Assembly: GCF_905115235.1 (NCBI RefSeq)
Contig: NC_051855.1
Span: 12,576,388 to 12,640,387 of the forward strand
From: Hermetia illucens
Lineage: Eukaryota > Arthropoda > Insecta > Diptera > Stratiomyidae
Reading direction: 5' to 3'
Length of the DNA: 64,000 nt
A program made the translations under genes and the position numbers. The notes beneath the pieces are model-generated. The model did no database searches, was not told the origin of the DNA, and worked only from the letters and a program-made list of their open reading frames with translations. Shown in pieces: positions 1 to 11,330 of this stretch. The number at the start of each line of letters is the position of its first letter. The first letter of the stretch is position 1.

Positions 1-842
1 CGGAAGAAAAACACTTGGAGTCACTCAGCAAGCCATTTCCAACCGTTTAAAAGCAACGGGAATGATCCGAAAGGTCGAAAGTTGGGTTCCGTATGAACTG
101 AAGCCAAGAGACGTCGAACGCCGTTTTTTCACGTGCGAACATCTGCTCCAACGACAAGAAAGGAAGGGTTTTCTGCATCGAATAGTTACTGGCGATGAAA
201 AGTGGATCCATTACGATAATCCCAAGCGTCGGGCAACGTGGGAATACCCCGGCCATGCCTCATCATCGACGGCCAAAGCGAATATTCATGGTGAGAAGAT
301 CATGACGTGTATATGGTGGGACCAGCTGGGTGTGGTATACTATGAGCTGCTAAAATCGAACGAAACGGTCACGGGCAAACTCTACCGACGTCAAACGATG
401 CGTTTGAGCCGCGAACTCAAGAAAAAACGGCCGCAATACCAGCAAAGGCATGATAAAGTTATTTTTCAACATGACAATGCTCGTCCACATGTTGCACAGC
501 CCGTTAAAACATATCTAGAAACGTTGAAATGGGAAGTCCTACCCCACCCGCTGTACTCTCCAGACATTGCTCCTTCTGATTACCATTTGTTCCGGCCGAT
601 GCAGCATGGCTTGGCTGATCAGCACTTCTCCAATTACGAGGAACTCAAAAAATGGCTCGATGAGTGGATAGCGGCCAAGCAGGCCAATTTTTGGCACGAT
701 GGTATCTATGAATTGTCTGAAAGATGGAAGAAAGTTGTGGCTAGCGATGGGCAATACTTTGAACAATGATTGTATAACCAATTTTTCACAATAAAGCTTC
801 AAATTTAAAGAAAAAACCGACAGAACTTATTTGTAGGCCCTA
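1..842 (+). mobile_element. mariner DNA transposon, mauritiana-like, 3' part (5' end lies outside the window)
   Basis: The window opens inside the transposase. After its stop there is a short 3' non-coding stretch that ends at about 840 in a mariner-like terminal sequence (ACTTATTTGTAGGCCC), followed by TA, the target dinucleotide of the family. The 5' inverted repeat cannot be seen, so the length and state of the whole copy are unknown. Confidence 0.9.
2..769 (+). CDS. mariner transposase, C-terminal 255 residues
   Basis: Cut-and-paste transposase of the Tc1/mariner superfamily. The frame is open from base 2, so the Met at 62 is internal and the real start is off the left edge. The visible N-terminal residues (TLGVTQQAISNRLKATG) are the second helix-turn-helix DNA-binding motif. 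The DDE catalytic triad is complete: Asp in VTGDEKW (Met62-based residue 45), Asp in FQHDNARPH (138) and Asp in IAPSDYHLF (173). The spacing of 34 between the last two is the mariner DD34D signature. The WVPYEL linker and the C-terminal VASDGQYFE are also typical, and closest to Mos1-type mauritiana elements. No stop or frameshift is seen in this part, which suggests a young copy. Confidence 0.95.
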   Translation, partial: GRKTLGVTQQAISNRLKATGMIRKVESWVPYELKPRDVERRFFTCEHLLQRQERKGFLHRIVTGDEKWIHYDNPKRRATWEYPGHASSSTAKANIHGEKIMTCIWWDQLGVVYYELLKSNETVTGKLYRRQTMRLSRELKKKRPQYQQRHDKVIFQHDNARPHVAQPVKTYLETLKWEVLPHPLYSPDIAPSDYHLFRPMQHGLADQHFSNYEELKKWLDEWIAAKQANFWHDGIYELSERWKKVVASDGQYFEQ

Positions 843-2789
843 TAAATGTGTTTTCCAGGATAAAAAGGAAGAGGTTAGGAAGCCCATCGGGGCCAGGTCC
901 GACTTTTGGGGTCAAGATTACCAATGAGGAACTCAACCAAGGAAGGCGTAAGGAGAGGAATGGCTAGAGATTCAGAGCAGTATGCAGTTAGAAAAGGCGT
1001 AGTGGGTGGAGTGGTCATGGGAGAAAACACGGAGAAGAAGTAGGTGCAGAGAGGGTCGCAGGATTGTTGTAAAGAATTGGCAGTGGAGTCATCAAAACTG
1101 ATAGAAGGGAAAGATTGAGTGGGAATACGAGGATGCTTGTCTGTTACCGAAGTTTGCCTGAAACAGGCAAAGACACTTGTCTAATAGTGTTTTTAATATG
1201 CGTACGCCACGCAATATTCTGTCGCGCTGTACCATTCCGAATGGTCCTAAGCTTCAAATGATCCCCGCCCTCTCAACTTCCTTCTACTGCTGCGAATCAC
1301 TGCGAGATAAGGCAATCGCATCTGAAAATGCAAGGATTATAATTACATGTTTCTGATTATATGATTATGTAATTATAATCATAATTACACTTGATTAGCT
1401 TGATAATGATTATAATCATGTAATCATGAAATGCGTAATCATAATCACATAATCATGATTATGATTTTGCCCAACTCTGGTATATGCTGCGAATTTTCTT
1501 GGTAGAAACTGCATGTAGATAGCATCTTCTCCAGATAAATGAGTAAAAGCTGATTCAAATACGCTTGACTAGCTTTCATGCCAGCATCCAAACTGACTGC
1601 GAAGGCCTTCAACTGAGATAGGCTTCTTCATTGTTTACTATCTTTCATTAGTACCCCACTTAGCGCCACTGCCCCACTTTTTATCAATATTGCAATTCTC
1701 ATTTTTACTAGGGGAGACATTCGATCTCCTTTGTTACAACTTGCGTATCCTCTTTAACTTGGTACGAAAAGGAAGATATCTGGTCAAGGCAAATCATTTG
1801 TTTTTGAAACTCATTAAAAGTTTCTTGAAAAATCCTCAACGATAGCGAAGTACCTTCTGCAACTGCACTAATTAGAATTGGCCTTTGCCGCTTTATTTCC
1901 ACCCAGCCTCCTTCCGCCTGTTCCGTCTTCTAACTCGTTTCTTTTTATGCTATAGCCTTCATATTTCGTTAATCAGGTTTCGGTGAATGCAATCAATATG
2001 CACGTACTTGGAATGCAAGTACTCTTTTCTCTTGCAGTAACCTCATCGCTTTAAATTGAAGGTGATGAATTGTAAAAACAATGAGAAGGTGAAGGCTACG
2101 ATAGCGTACTTGGTGAAAATTGAGGGTGATTTCTTATGGACGGGGAAAGTGTTTAAGGGCTACGTTTGTGGTATACATGTGCCCTGGAGTGCAAAAGGTT
2201 GCAATTTAAATTGGAAAAAAAAACACACATCAAACGGGTCATAAGGCAAAACGTATAAGCCAAATGTCATCTTTGATATCGTCCTTCTGATTTCAGATAA
2301 TGGCCGTTAATTTCAACACAGGTTAGTAGGCAATTAAGGTGATGAGTTCGAGCTAGATTTTTAGTATTCGTTGTTTGGAAAATGGAACGACCTGGACATG
2401 ATAAAAATATCATTAAGTCTAGGCACGGATGTAGTTCTATGAAAAAAAAAAAAGAGAAAATTGAAGCAAATGAGAGCGAATTAGGAGAGATATTTCTTTT
2501 CACTTTTCTACTTTCGCCATAAGAGAACTGGATCGATAGTTGTGTATTCAGCCTAACCTATTTACTTTTCATATCCATTCAATCACGCCCATTCGTTTTC
2601 AAATTCATCATTTTATCTTCCTATTTCTCATTTGCAGGTTTTCATCCGGAATACCAGAAAAATGAGAGGCTAGACTTAGATAGATGACAATGGAAGCAAC
2701 AGAAATGCAAGAGCTTTATATATGGGGAGTATATGACAACTGGGCAAACTGGTAAATTGTCCAAATCAATAAACTGCATTCAAAAAAAG
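843..2789. other. gap: no gene recognised
   Basis: Mostly unique-looking AT-rich DNA. It contains a cluster of TAATCATAATC-like repeats at 1335-1467 (listed separately) and a short A-run near 2440. The open frames here are short and carry no recognisable motif. Confidence 0.5.
1335..1467. repeat. degenerate ATTATGATTA/TAATCATAAT repeat cluster
   Basis: About 130 bases composed almost wholly of overlapping TAATCAT, ATTATGATT and ATAATCAC units on both strands, so the stretch is locally self-complementary. It may be simple-sequence DNA. The many TAAT cores are also homeodomain-like sites, but nothing shows that they are used. Confidence 0.6.
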
Positions 2790-5480
2790 CACAAAGATAA
2801 TAGGATCACCACCGAGAACCGGTAGAGAATCAAACCAAAGAAAGAGCCCCACTTTTCAGTGTAGCAAATGTCACAGAAAAACCAACAGGAGAAACCGACA
2901 CCAGAAATAACCTGGCCAGCATGTGACATCATAACCAGCACCAATGGTTGCATAACACTGCCAAAGTAGACGACGGCAGATAAAGCAACACAAACATCCC
3001 CAACGACGCTGCTACACAGAAAAGATCTGACCAAAACCCGGAATATTCGGAAGATTGTTTCACAACCAAGACACGAAACATAAAAGCATGTCAGGGAACC
3101 CGTTGACGATTCAACCATACACCAACAGGTACAAAAAAAGGAAGGATCTCCGGGTCGGATAACGCTAAGGTAAAAAGAAGCCACCAGCCAAAGGGATCTG
3201 AGCCTAAGTTGCAACGAAACCGTCAAGAAGCGCTGGTAATAACAGCAAAAAGAGGGTATGTCCTATGTTGATATTTTACGAAGTGTTAAGACAGTTCCCC
3301 ATGAAGGAGCTTAGCGACAATGTAACGCAAATTAGGTGAACACAAAATGAATGACTGATGTTGGAACTATCGAAGAAAAAGAAAGATCACGATGACCTAC
3401 AAAGGAATATCGAGGCTTCACTCGCCGAGCAAACGACCCTCCGCGTAAGTCGGCCAATGGTTACAATAGAGGGTAAAGATCTTGACGAAGTTACTACCAA
3501 AAAGGACATCTATGCAGCGCTCAAACCCCAAAGGACGTGCAGCAAACGGGCATCAATAGCCCAAGGAGAGCGTACCGTACAGCGACTCTAACTTTTGTCT
3601 GTGACTTCATCTACAAAAGCACTGTCTGCGGCTAAAATCCGCGTCGATTAGGTCCTGTGCAGGCTACGCCAGTAAATTCCGCTGAAAAAAATGTTTTAAA
3701 TGCCACGGATTTGAACATATGACGAAGGATTGCACAGGCACTACTGATAGATCCAAACTGTGTCGAAGATGTGGAGAAGAAAATCATTTGGCGAAGGACT
3801 ACAGTAAAAAGCCCTCACTGCCTTCTATGCAGGGAAAACAAAAATCGCGATGTCCAACCTATAGGAGTATGCAACTCTGAAGGGTGAGTACGCGGTGGGG
3901 GTGTTCGTAGACATTGAAGGGGCGTCTGACTGTTCAAAAACTTTGTGATACCGCCAGAGCGCATGGTCTTGATGATGCTTTAATTAAGTGGATTCATGCT
4001 ATGCTAACGCAGAGGTTGCTGTGTGCTGAAATGGGTGTCGATCGCTACCTAATAACAGAAACAACGAAAGGCTGCCCCCAAGGAGTATGCTGATCGAGTC
4101 ACTACTATGTCAATTGAAAAATTTGCCAATACAGCGCTCAAGCTTATGCTGATGACGTGGCTGTGCTTGCTGTTGATCGGGATCTTGAAACAATGTGTAG
4201 AAATATACAACGTGTTATCGATCTGATAGACAGTTGGTGCCTCAGTTAATCCAAATAAAACCACAACGGTATTATTCACAAAAAGGAGAAAACTGGATGG
4301 ACTTTGCCTCCCAGAGATTAAAAGCGCAACCCTTCAACTCTTCGAAGAAGTGAAATATCTGGGAGTCACTCTAGATAAAAAAAAAACTTTGGAACAAACA
4401 TGTAGAGGTGAAGTTGAAACCACCTCTCTCCGCTTATGACCTTTGCCTCAACATGGGGACTTAGGCCTCATGTGATAATGTGGATATACGTTGCCATCTT
4501 TAGGCTGATGTTCGCTTATGCATCCATAATACGATGGGTTAAGGTTGTCACCGTAAACTAAGATCACTGCAAAGAACTGTGTTTCTGGATGTCACCGGTG
4601 CTATGAGGACGACATCCGGCACAGCTCCAAATGCGTTACTCAATTTGTAGCTCCTGGATATATTTATTTAAAGTACTGCAATGAGAGCAGCTCATAGACT
4701 AATTCGATTAGATTTATAGGGACGAACGGATGTAGGGGACACAGGGCATTGGAGCAATTACTGAGAGTATTGAGTTCAGTTCTTACAATGCCTTCCGATT
4801 CTCGGGTCCCCATACATTTGTTTGGTAGAAGATATGAAGTTACCCTGAAGCATGGAGAGACCTGATAAGTTCCAGAGGAATGCGTGGCCGGACATACGGA
4901 AGTCTTCTATACCGAACAGGATTCTGGAGCCGGAGTATACCTCTCGGATAAAAACGAGAAGTGGGCTTTTCCTTTGGGACAATATGCAATGGTTTTTCAA
5001 GCCGAAGTTTATCCGATCTTAAGGGCGGCAAACTGGATGATTGACGAGCGGATGAAGGACAGGCACATCGCAATCTGCAGTGATAGCCAGGCTGCATTCA
5101 GGGCGTCCTTTGATCACCTCGAAAATCGTTTAGGAATACAGAACCCGTTTGAACTCTATCTCTAGATTCAATACGGTGGAACTACTTTGGTTACCTGGTC
5201 ACTGTGGCATAGAGGGAAATTGAAATCTCGGATGCTTTAGCGAAAGAGGGATTAATCTCTTGCATGCCGGGACCGGAAGCAGCAATTGGAGTATCAATAG
5301 CAAGTAGTAAACTGGGAACAAGCACAATGACAAATGGTAGAGCCTAAACGCTGCTAGACACACCAAAGTTTTTCTGCCAGAATCGAACATGCGTACCGGA
5401 AAGTTTATCCTGTTGAAAAGCAGGAGTATTGTAGGCATTCTAACAACAAACTGGCAAAAAGATTACACTTCGGAGAAAAG
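2790..5480 (+). mobile_element. non-LTR retrotransposon relic, I/LOA-type with RNase H, internally deleted
   Basis: Pieces occur in order on one strand. A gag-like ORF1 segment lies at 3358-3594 (VTIEGKDLDEVTTKKDIYAA). Zinc knuckles lie at about 3689-3800 (CFKCHGFEHMTKDC, then a second knuckle with its last Cys replaced by Tyr). The back half of a reverse transcriptase lies at about 3890-4430 (KGCPQG, then AYADDVAVLA). An RNase H domain lies at about 4880-5260. The endonuclease and the front of the RT are missing between the knuckles and 3890, so a large deletion joined ORF1 to mid-RT. Several frame changes and stops show that it is dead. Confidence 0.8.
4884..5165 (+). pseudogene. LINE RNase H domain remnant
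   Basis: Reads as a retrotransposon RNase H: YTEQDSGAGVY at the first acidic strand, then FQAEVYPILRAANWM with the catalytic Glu, then ICSDSQAA with the catalytic Asp. The expected first Asp motif (TDGS) is altered. The next strand (LPGHCGIEGNE) continues in another frame after about 5180. It belongs to the relic at 2.8-5.5 kb and has no host role. Confidence 0.8.
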
Positions 5481-7110
5481 GTCATAACATGATTGTTTCG
5501 AGAAGTAATCACCAAAAATTAATAGGAATTGTAGAGGACAGGGTACCCTACAAAATGAATATGACAAATGCTGAAAATTTACCTTTTTGCCCCTGTCTCC
5601 CCTACTTTTTTTTGTATCATATTGATTAACAATGAAAATTACTTTATGTTTGCTGTATTTGGTCATTTTAGAGTTCGAAATTTTCCGACACTTGCTCGAA
5701 GATTCCGAAACATAAACTCTCTAGTTGCTAATATTACATAGTATCTTATTAGTCGCAATCTAATATCTTTAAAATGGCATATGACGTTGATGCTATGTTA
5801 ACATAGCATTATTTTGTTGAAAATCCATTCATTTCCTTACTTTCAGTGGAGGATAACTCCAATGTTCCAGCCAGAAACACTTCTTCCGCCAAAAAAACAA
5901 AACGCACGATAATTGACCTAATGAAAATTTATAGAAAAAGTCATGCGCGTACTAAAGAAGATACTGTTTTTTTTCAAGTCCATATAAGAGTCATCGCCAT
6001 ACTGCTTTTTACTTAATTCATTTCAAGGCAGTACTAACTGAAAAATTTCAATATATTTTTTTTTTTGCGTACACATTTTGCTTGACCAACCAATTTTCAC
6101 AATATAAGAAAATTGTGACAAACACTGAACTGGAGAGGAGCGGAGAGCTCTTCTCATTCTCAACATTGGGAGACGAAAGCTCCTCAGCCGTTCAACCCCC
6201 GCCTGTTCTTGTTTTGAATTGGAGTAAAATGCCTTGTTTTTAAATGCGCAGGGTCGATGTCACACTAACCCCTTCAATATATTACATTATTGCGGACAGG
6301 CTCAATCCATCCTATAGTAGAATTGCGCTATACCTGACTATATCTTATCACCTAAATGAAATACACAGATGCAGGAATTAATACCGGCGACAACTTTTTT
6401 TTTTTCTCGTATACATATATGTTAGGAAGATATGTGGGATATACCACACAAAGTCATTAGATTTCCCACCATATGTGGACGAGAGACAAGGTAATGTATC
6501 CTTTTTTTTCTCTACTGGTTCTCTCACCGTTCAACACACTTACTTCCTGACGTTCCGTTTGCCTCATAGCTCACTAACAGAAAGGTTACAGCCTAAGACG
6601 ATTACATAACAGCATCACATCATCGTTTCCACAAGAAGGCACAATTGCCTGATTTCCTAGCGCGGTATTTTTGGTATCTGTTTAGTTACGACATAGTTTC
6701 AAATCTGTAGATATTTCCCCACTATTTATTTATCCTTCAGAGGGCTTACACTTTTAGATCGCAGGATTGAGGAAAGCTATTGCTATCTCACAGGAAAGAA
6801 AAGCCGATGAGGTCAGGACCAAAGTTGATTAGTTGTCATGTTAAGATAGTTCGAATTCATTTATAGTAGTAAAAAGTATGAATGTGGAGCTATTAGCATA
6901 AGTAGATACTTCTTTCCATACTGGAGTGAGAAGCTAATTATAAATGACATAATATAATGTGTACTGGAAACTGGTAACTAAGAACGGAAAAGGCGTATTC
7001 CACAGCGAAAACGGAAACCATGACAATTGCTTTAATATCCCACATAATTGTATTAGAGATGAAACCCCAGATTTAAGACAAAAAAAATTAGGACACTAAT
7101 CACTCTGTAT
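5481..7110. other. gap: AT-rich, nothing recognised
   Basis: No coding, RNA or repeat signature supported. Short poly-T runs occur near 6055, 6395 and 6505. Confidence 0.5.
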
Positions 7111-7114
7111 CTTG

Positions 7115-7442
7115 TTTGAAATTATTAAAACTTGTTTTTTTTTTCTATTCGCTAGTGATATTTATTTATCTTACAAATACCGATATTTCGGGAACCAGTT
7201 GCTCCCTTCATCAGTGCTAAGAAGTCTGCTCGTCAGTGGGTTTATTAACTATCTTTTTTTATACTAATCTAAATAATTAGGATCGTATAGATTTAGATTA
7301 GTACATGAATAGTTAATAAACCCCCTGAAGAGCAGACTTGTTAGCACTGATGAAGGGAGCAACTGGTTCCCGAAATATCGGTATTTGCATGACTAAAAAA
7401 TATCACTAGTGAATAGAAGAAATCAAGTCTTAATTATTTCAA
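7115..7442. repeat. long fold-back (inverted) repeat, arms about 160 bases
   Basis: The left arm (about 7115-7274) pairs with the right arm (about 7291-7442) around a loop of roughly 16 bases. Matching blocks include TTGAAATTATT with AATTATTTCAA, CGATATTTCGGGAACCAGTT with AACTGGTTCCCGAAATATCG, GCTCCCTTCATCAGTGCTAA with TTAGCACTGATGAAGGGAGC, and the innermost TACTAATCTAAAT with ATTTAGATTAGTA. There is no internal ORF. The GAAGGGAGCAACTGGTTCCCGAAA motif type recalls hairpin ends of Penelope-like elements or fold-back MITEs. The class is not settled. Confidence 0.85.
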
Positions 7443-10400
7443 ATAATGTAATCGCTAGAAACACCACACTTAGATATGTATCTTATTTAGACTGTTGAAA
7501 AACAAAATACCCAACAACTCCTAGACACCTTGACTCCGTAACAGACCAGTCCTGCTGCAAATAAAGCCTTACTGGAAAAATTAACGGCATGCCAAAGTGT
7601 TTCTATATGCCGAAAATAAATCTTTCTATTCTCCTGCCTAACCTATCAGTGTCTAAGCGACCTATATTTAGTAAAGATTGATTTAGATTTATAAAATAAT
7701 TGTTCACATCTATCTGCCTATTCGTAGGTCAAGACAACAGATTACATGTCCGACCTTGACCAATATCATCTTCAAAGAACAAAATATTGATGCAAATAAA
7801 TGGGCCCCGTTTTCTATGCAGAAAGAGACCCCTTTTTTTTCGGGAAAAAGTTCACGTGATACCAGTAGTGGGTAATGACAAAAATATCAACCAGAAGTAG
7901 AAATGTTGTTGATTTTATGTTTGATAATATCATACATATGTATTACATATATAGGGATCAAAATACATACCCAAAGGTGGCGTAGAATAAATCCTGGACA
8001 AGATCAGAAGATAGAAGGATAAGGATTATAAAGTACGAAACGCTTTTGTTGACTATCTTTCAAGTTTTGGCCCTTAAGATTTTTTTTTCGGTTTAGGATT
8101 AAATGTTTCATTACCGCTTCTAGTACATTTTATTTTTTATCTAATGATGGAATTTATTTTATTCGTGTAGATCCTTTTTTTGTTTATTATTTTTCTTTAA
8201 AAAATATTTACGAAAAACGGTGTTTATTTTTGTTTTTTTTTTATATATATACCAATCGAAGTTGAAAATGTTAAATTTATTTTTTTTTTTCTATTATAAT
8301 ATGTATGTTTTATAATTATTCTATCGCTAATCTTTTTCTTTACTATTTAATTGATGAATATCCTTTCGTCGGTTTAAATTTCATGAAACTTGTTTTAGAC
8401 TTGTTTTAAATTTTTATATGTTGCTTGTCGTTTGATCAAAATACACACACAAATCACCGAAGCACTAACAAACGGATATTTATTTTTTTTTGCTTTTTTT
8501 TTCTATAAATTCTTTATAATTTTTTTACTTTTCTCCTTTTGAAAACTTAACAAACACAGCCTCAATATTTTGTTTAGAACAAGGAAGAGCTTTTCGATGG
8601 AAAGGAAGAGTCTATTAATGCAAAAACTACTTAATTATCCAAAAAAATATAATATCAGTTGGTAATATTTGTAGAAGAAACATGTGTTATAGTGCATTAT
8701 TACTTGCGATACTTTGCTGAGCATTTGGGCATTGAAATAGTTAACGCACTAGTAGAAGTGAAAGTAATTGTTGGAATGTATTTTTGGTGTCTCGACAAAA
8801 ATTACGATTTAAAAAGGGAACATCTTCATGTGCGGTATTTCAAAATTAGTCTAGATTTCCTGAACATTTCAAGATCCGAATAATCCCCACCGCCCTTAAT
8901 AAGAATGCTTGAAGGATATCACCTGAGCGACTTTTTTAACAAAGTATCTTTCACTTTGCTAGACAGTTACTCCATAGTTCCATGGTAAACAAAAATCAGA
9001 TTATAGGAATGCGTTATTTTTTTTTTATTAAATTAAAAAAAAATAATTAAATAAATAAATAAAATAAAAAAAAATATTTTTATTATTACTTTTCATTCAA
9101 TCTGCTGGAAATTCGTCTCAAGATGAATGACCTGGCTTCATAATATATAATAAATGAATGCAAATTAAAAGGACTGTCAAAGTAAACTGTCAGAATCAAG
9201 ATGTTGAATAAGGGATTTTAGATTCTCAGGATTAAACGAAATGAAATTATATGACTGAATAGTATGATCTCATTGACAAGTTTCACTAAGAGTTTATTGG
9301 TCTATTTCACTTACTTCATTGAATACCCTAAGGATAATGCCTAAAATGGCAATGACAGTAATAGTTAAAACTGTTTTATGAATTGACAAGGGGGTTTTCA
9401 ACTTAGACCTACTCAATATACTTTCAATATCCTCATTAGGATATGTTTTTATGCCTATTTGCCAAGTTATGAAACTCTCTGACACATTTTCATATTTCTG
9501 ACATGTCACACTATCTGAGTTCACTATAATATGTTTTTTCCCCCTTGTAGAATTTCAATGAAATAAGGGCAAAGGAAGTAAGAAAATACCCTGAAAAGGT
9601 CTGACCATCCGCAAATCAACGGATATGAGAATAAGACAAATAACAAGCAAACGAGTTCAGCTAGGTCTTAGTGATTGGCACAAGGTTATTTTCTACAGGA
9701 GTTAAAAAAAAACAATATTTCAGATGATTTCCTTCACTCATATCTTACGTAGCGGCGATCGAATCCGAAACTACACGAATTTGACGGATTATTCGATTAG
9801 AATTGGACCATTGTAATTTGGCACACATTTTTTTTGGAATCTCTGAATTTACAGGAACGGGAAGTAATCGTTGTTTTAGATACGTGAAAATCACTTCACA
9901 TAGTTTTTTGATGCAAATTGAGGCAAAATAACAAAAGCAATAAGTTATAACCAATTTTTTTTAATGGATGAATGGATTCCAGTTTTAGGCAAACTTTCCA
10001 AAATTCTAAAGCACAAACCTTAGATTTAGAGGAATTTACGGGAAAAGGTTAAATTGTTCGCTTTTATAATCGCACGATTATTTTATAATTTTCATTTAGT
10101 AAGACAATGCTTGTGTGTTCGTGTATTGTATTTGTGTGTATAATGTGTGTATATATATACATATATATATGTGTGTGTGTATTTATATGGATAATATATA
10201 TATATATATATCCTAGTGCAGACCGTAAAAATACTATGGGAGCAGCACCGCAGCACGACACAACACTATAGAAGAAAATCCCATTTATACGCGGACTTGA
10301 GAAGTTTTATTTTCGGAACTTTTTTCTAAGCAAAAGAAAAACTGATGAGAACGGCGGCTGTCTTGTAATAATTTCATGTGAAAAAAAAAAAAAAAAACAG

Positions 10401-10701
10401 ACGACTTTTGTTAAAGCAATCTAGGGACTATATTGCCAAACGTATAGTGTTTTGGCATTGAATGAAGCTCTTTGTAAAAAATTATCCTTTTCCTGTCTCA
10501 TAAAACCAAATGGGGAAAATATTGAAGAACAACCTTCTACTTTCGAAGTCTGTGTGTAGTAAACCGAAGAGAAAACGTTTGCCGAAATAGAACAATCTTT
10601 AATCTATAGTAGTTTCAACAGAGTGCTAATCATTATTATTTTTTTTTCTTTTTTTTTTTATTCCGAATCCGCGAATTTCCAGACTATATAATTTCTCTTA
10701 C
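7443..10701. other. gap: AT-rich DNA with low-complexity blocks
   Basis: No gene recognised. Poly-T and A/T-rich tracts dominate 8040-8560 and 9018-9084. A TG/TA microsatellite lies at 10111-10212. The short open frames (for example 8659-8883 and 9294-9524) show no family motif and lie in AT-rich sequence. Confidence 0.5.
10111..10212. repeat. (TG)n/(TA)n compound microsatellite
   Basis: Alternating TG and TA dinucleotide runs with interruptions, ending in an uninterrupted TA run at about 10193-10210. Confidence 0.9.
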
Positions 10702-11330
10702 TTCCATCTACTATAAAATAGTACACAGCGGCAACGAGCACTAAACACACGACGCTCGGGGAAAAACGTGTCTCTCACGATGCCAGAGCCGAGAAAATTT
10801 TCCTCGACTTTTCCGTTACGACTTGAGTCCCAACACTGTGTGCTATTATGTTTGGTCGGTTAAAATTTTCCTTCAGGAAGGTGATAAGCACGCGACGTGA
10901 TGGCGACGACCACGCTCGTAGGATGTCGGAGAATATATCGACGCAATGGAATATGTGTTGAACTACATTAGGAAAAGAAGCGACAGGAACACACGACGCA
11001 AAGACGGCGACGATAACGACGACGAGCCACCCAAAAAAGAATCCCGAAATGAAATAATGCGAAAATAGAACGTTCCTTCAAACCACACACTAACAATATA
11101 AACGTGAAAGGAAAAATCCAACAATGCTCAGTAAAAGAGAAAGAAAAATATTTGCGAAAGCTTTAACCGTTCCCCTAGATGAAGCTCGCGAAAATTTGCG
11201 GAAAAGCCAACGCACGAGGTAGTTTCTGTGCTATCCCAGCATACTATATTCCTGCTACTCGATTTTCCTACCGCGCGAAAGCAGCTTTAGCAGTTGTATA
11301 AAGCACGGAATTCGCCCAATTTTCCTGGTT
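10702..11330 (-). promoter_or_regulatory. possible promoter and non-coding first exon of a minus-strand gene
   Basis: A CpG-rich island in otherwise AT-rich DNA. On the minus strand it carries GTCGTCG-type triplet runs typical of insect 5' untranslated exons. It ends at a consensus-like splice donor (GGAA, then GTAAGAG) at 10701/10702. No coding exon that could follow was found to the left, so this is an inference from composition and one splice site. A plus-strand TATAAAG near 11297 leaves the direction open. Confidence 0.25.

Noticed and set aside
2780-3226. 148-codon minus-strand open frame, Cys/Phe/Leu/Val-rich
   Set aside because: It is antisense to the start of the LINE ORF1 region and has the composition of a shadow frame. 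No domain.
8659-9524. Two short open frames in AT-rich DNA
   Set aside because: Below a meaningful length for this composition and without motif or splice-site support.
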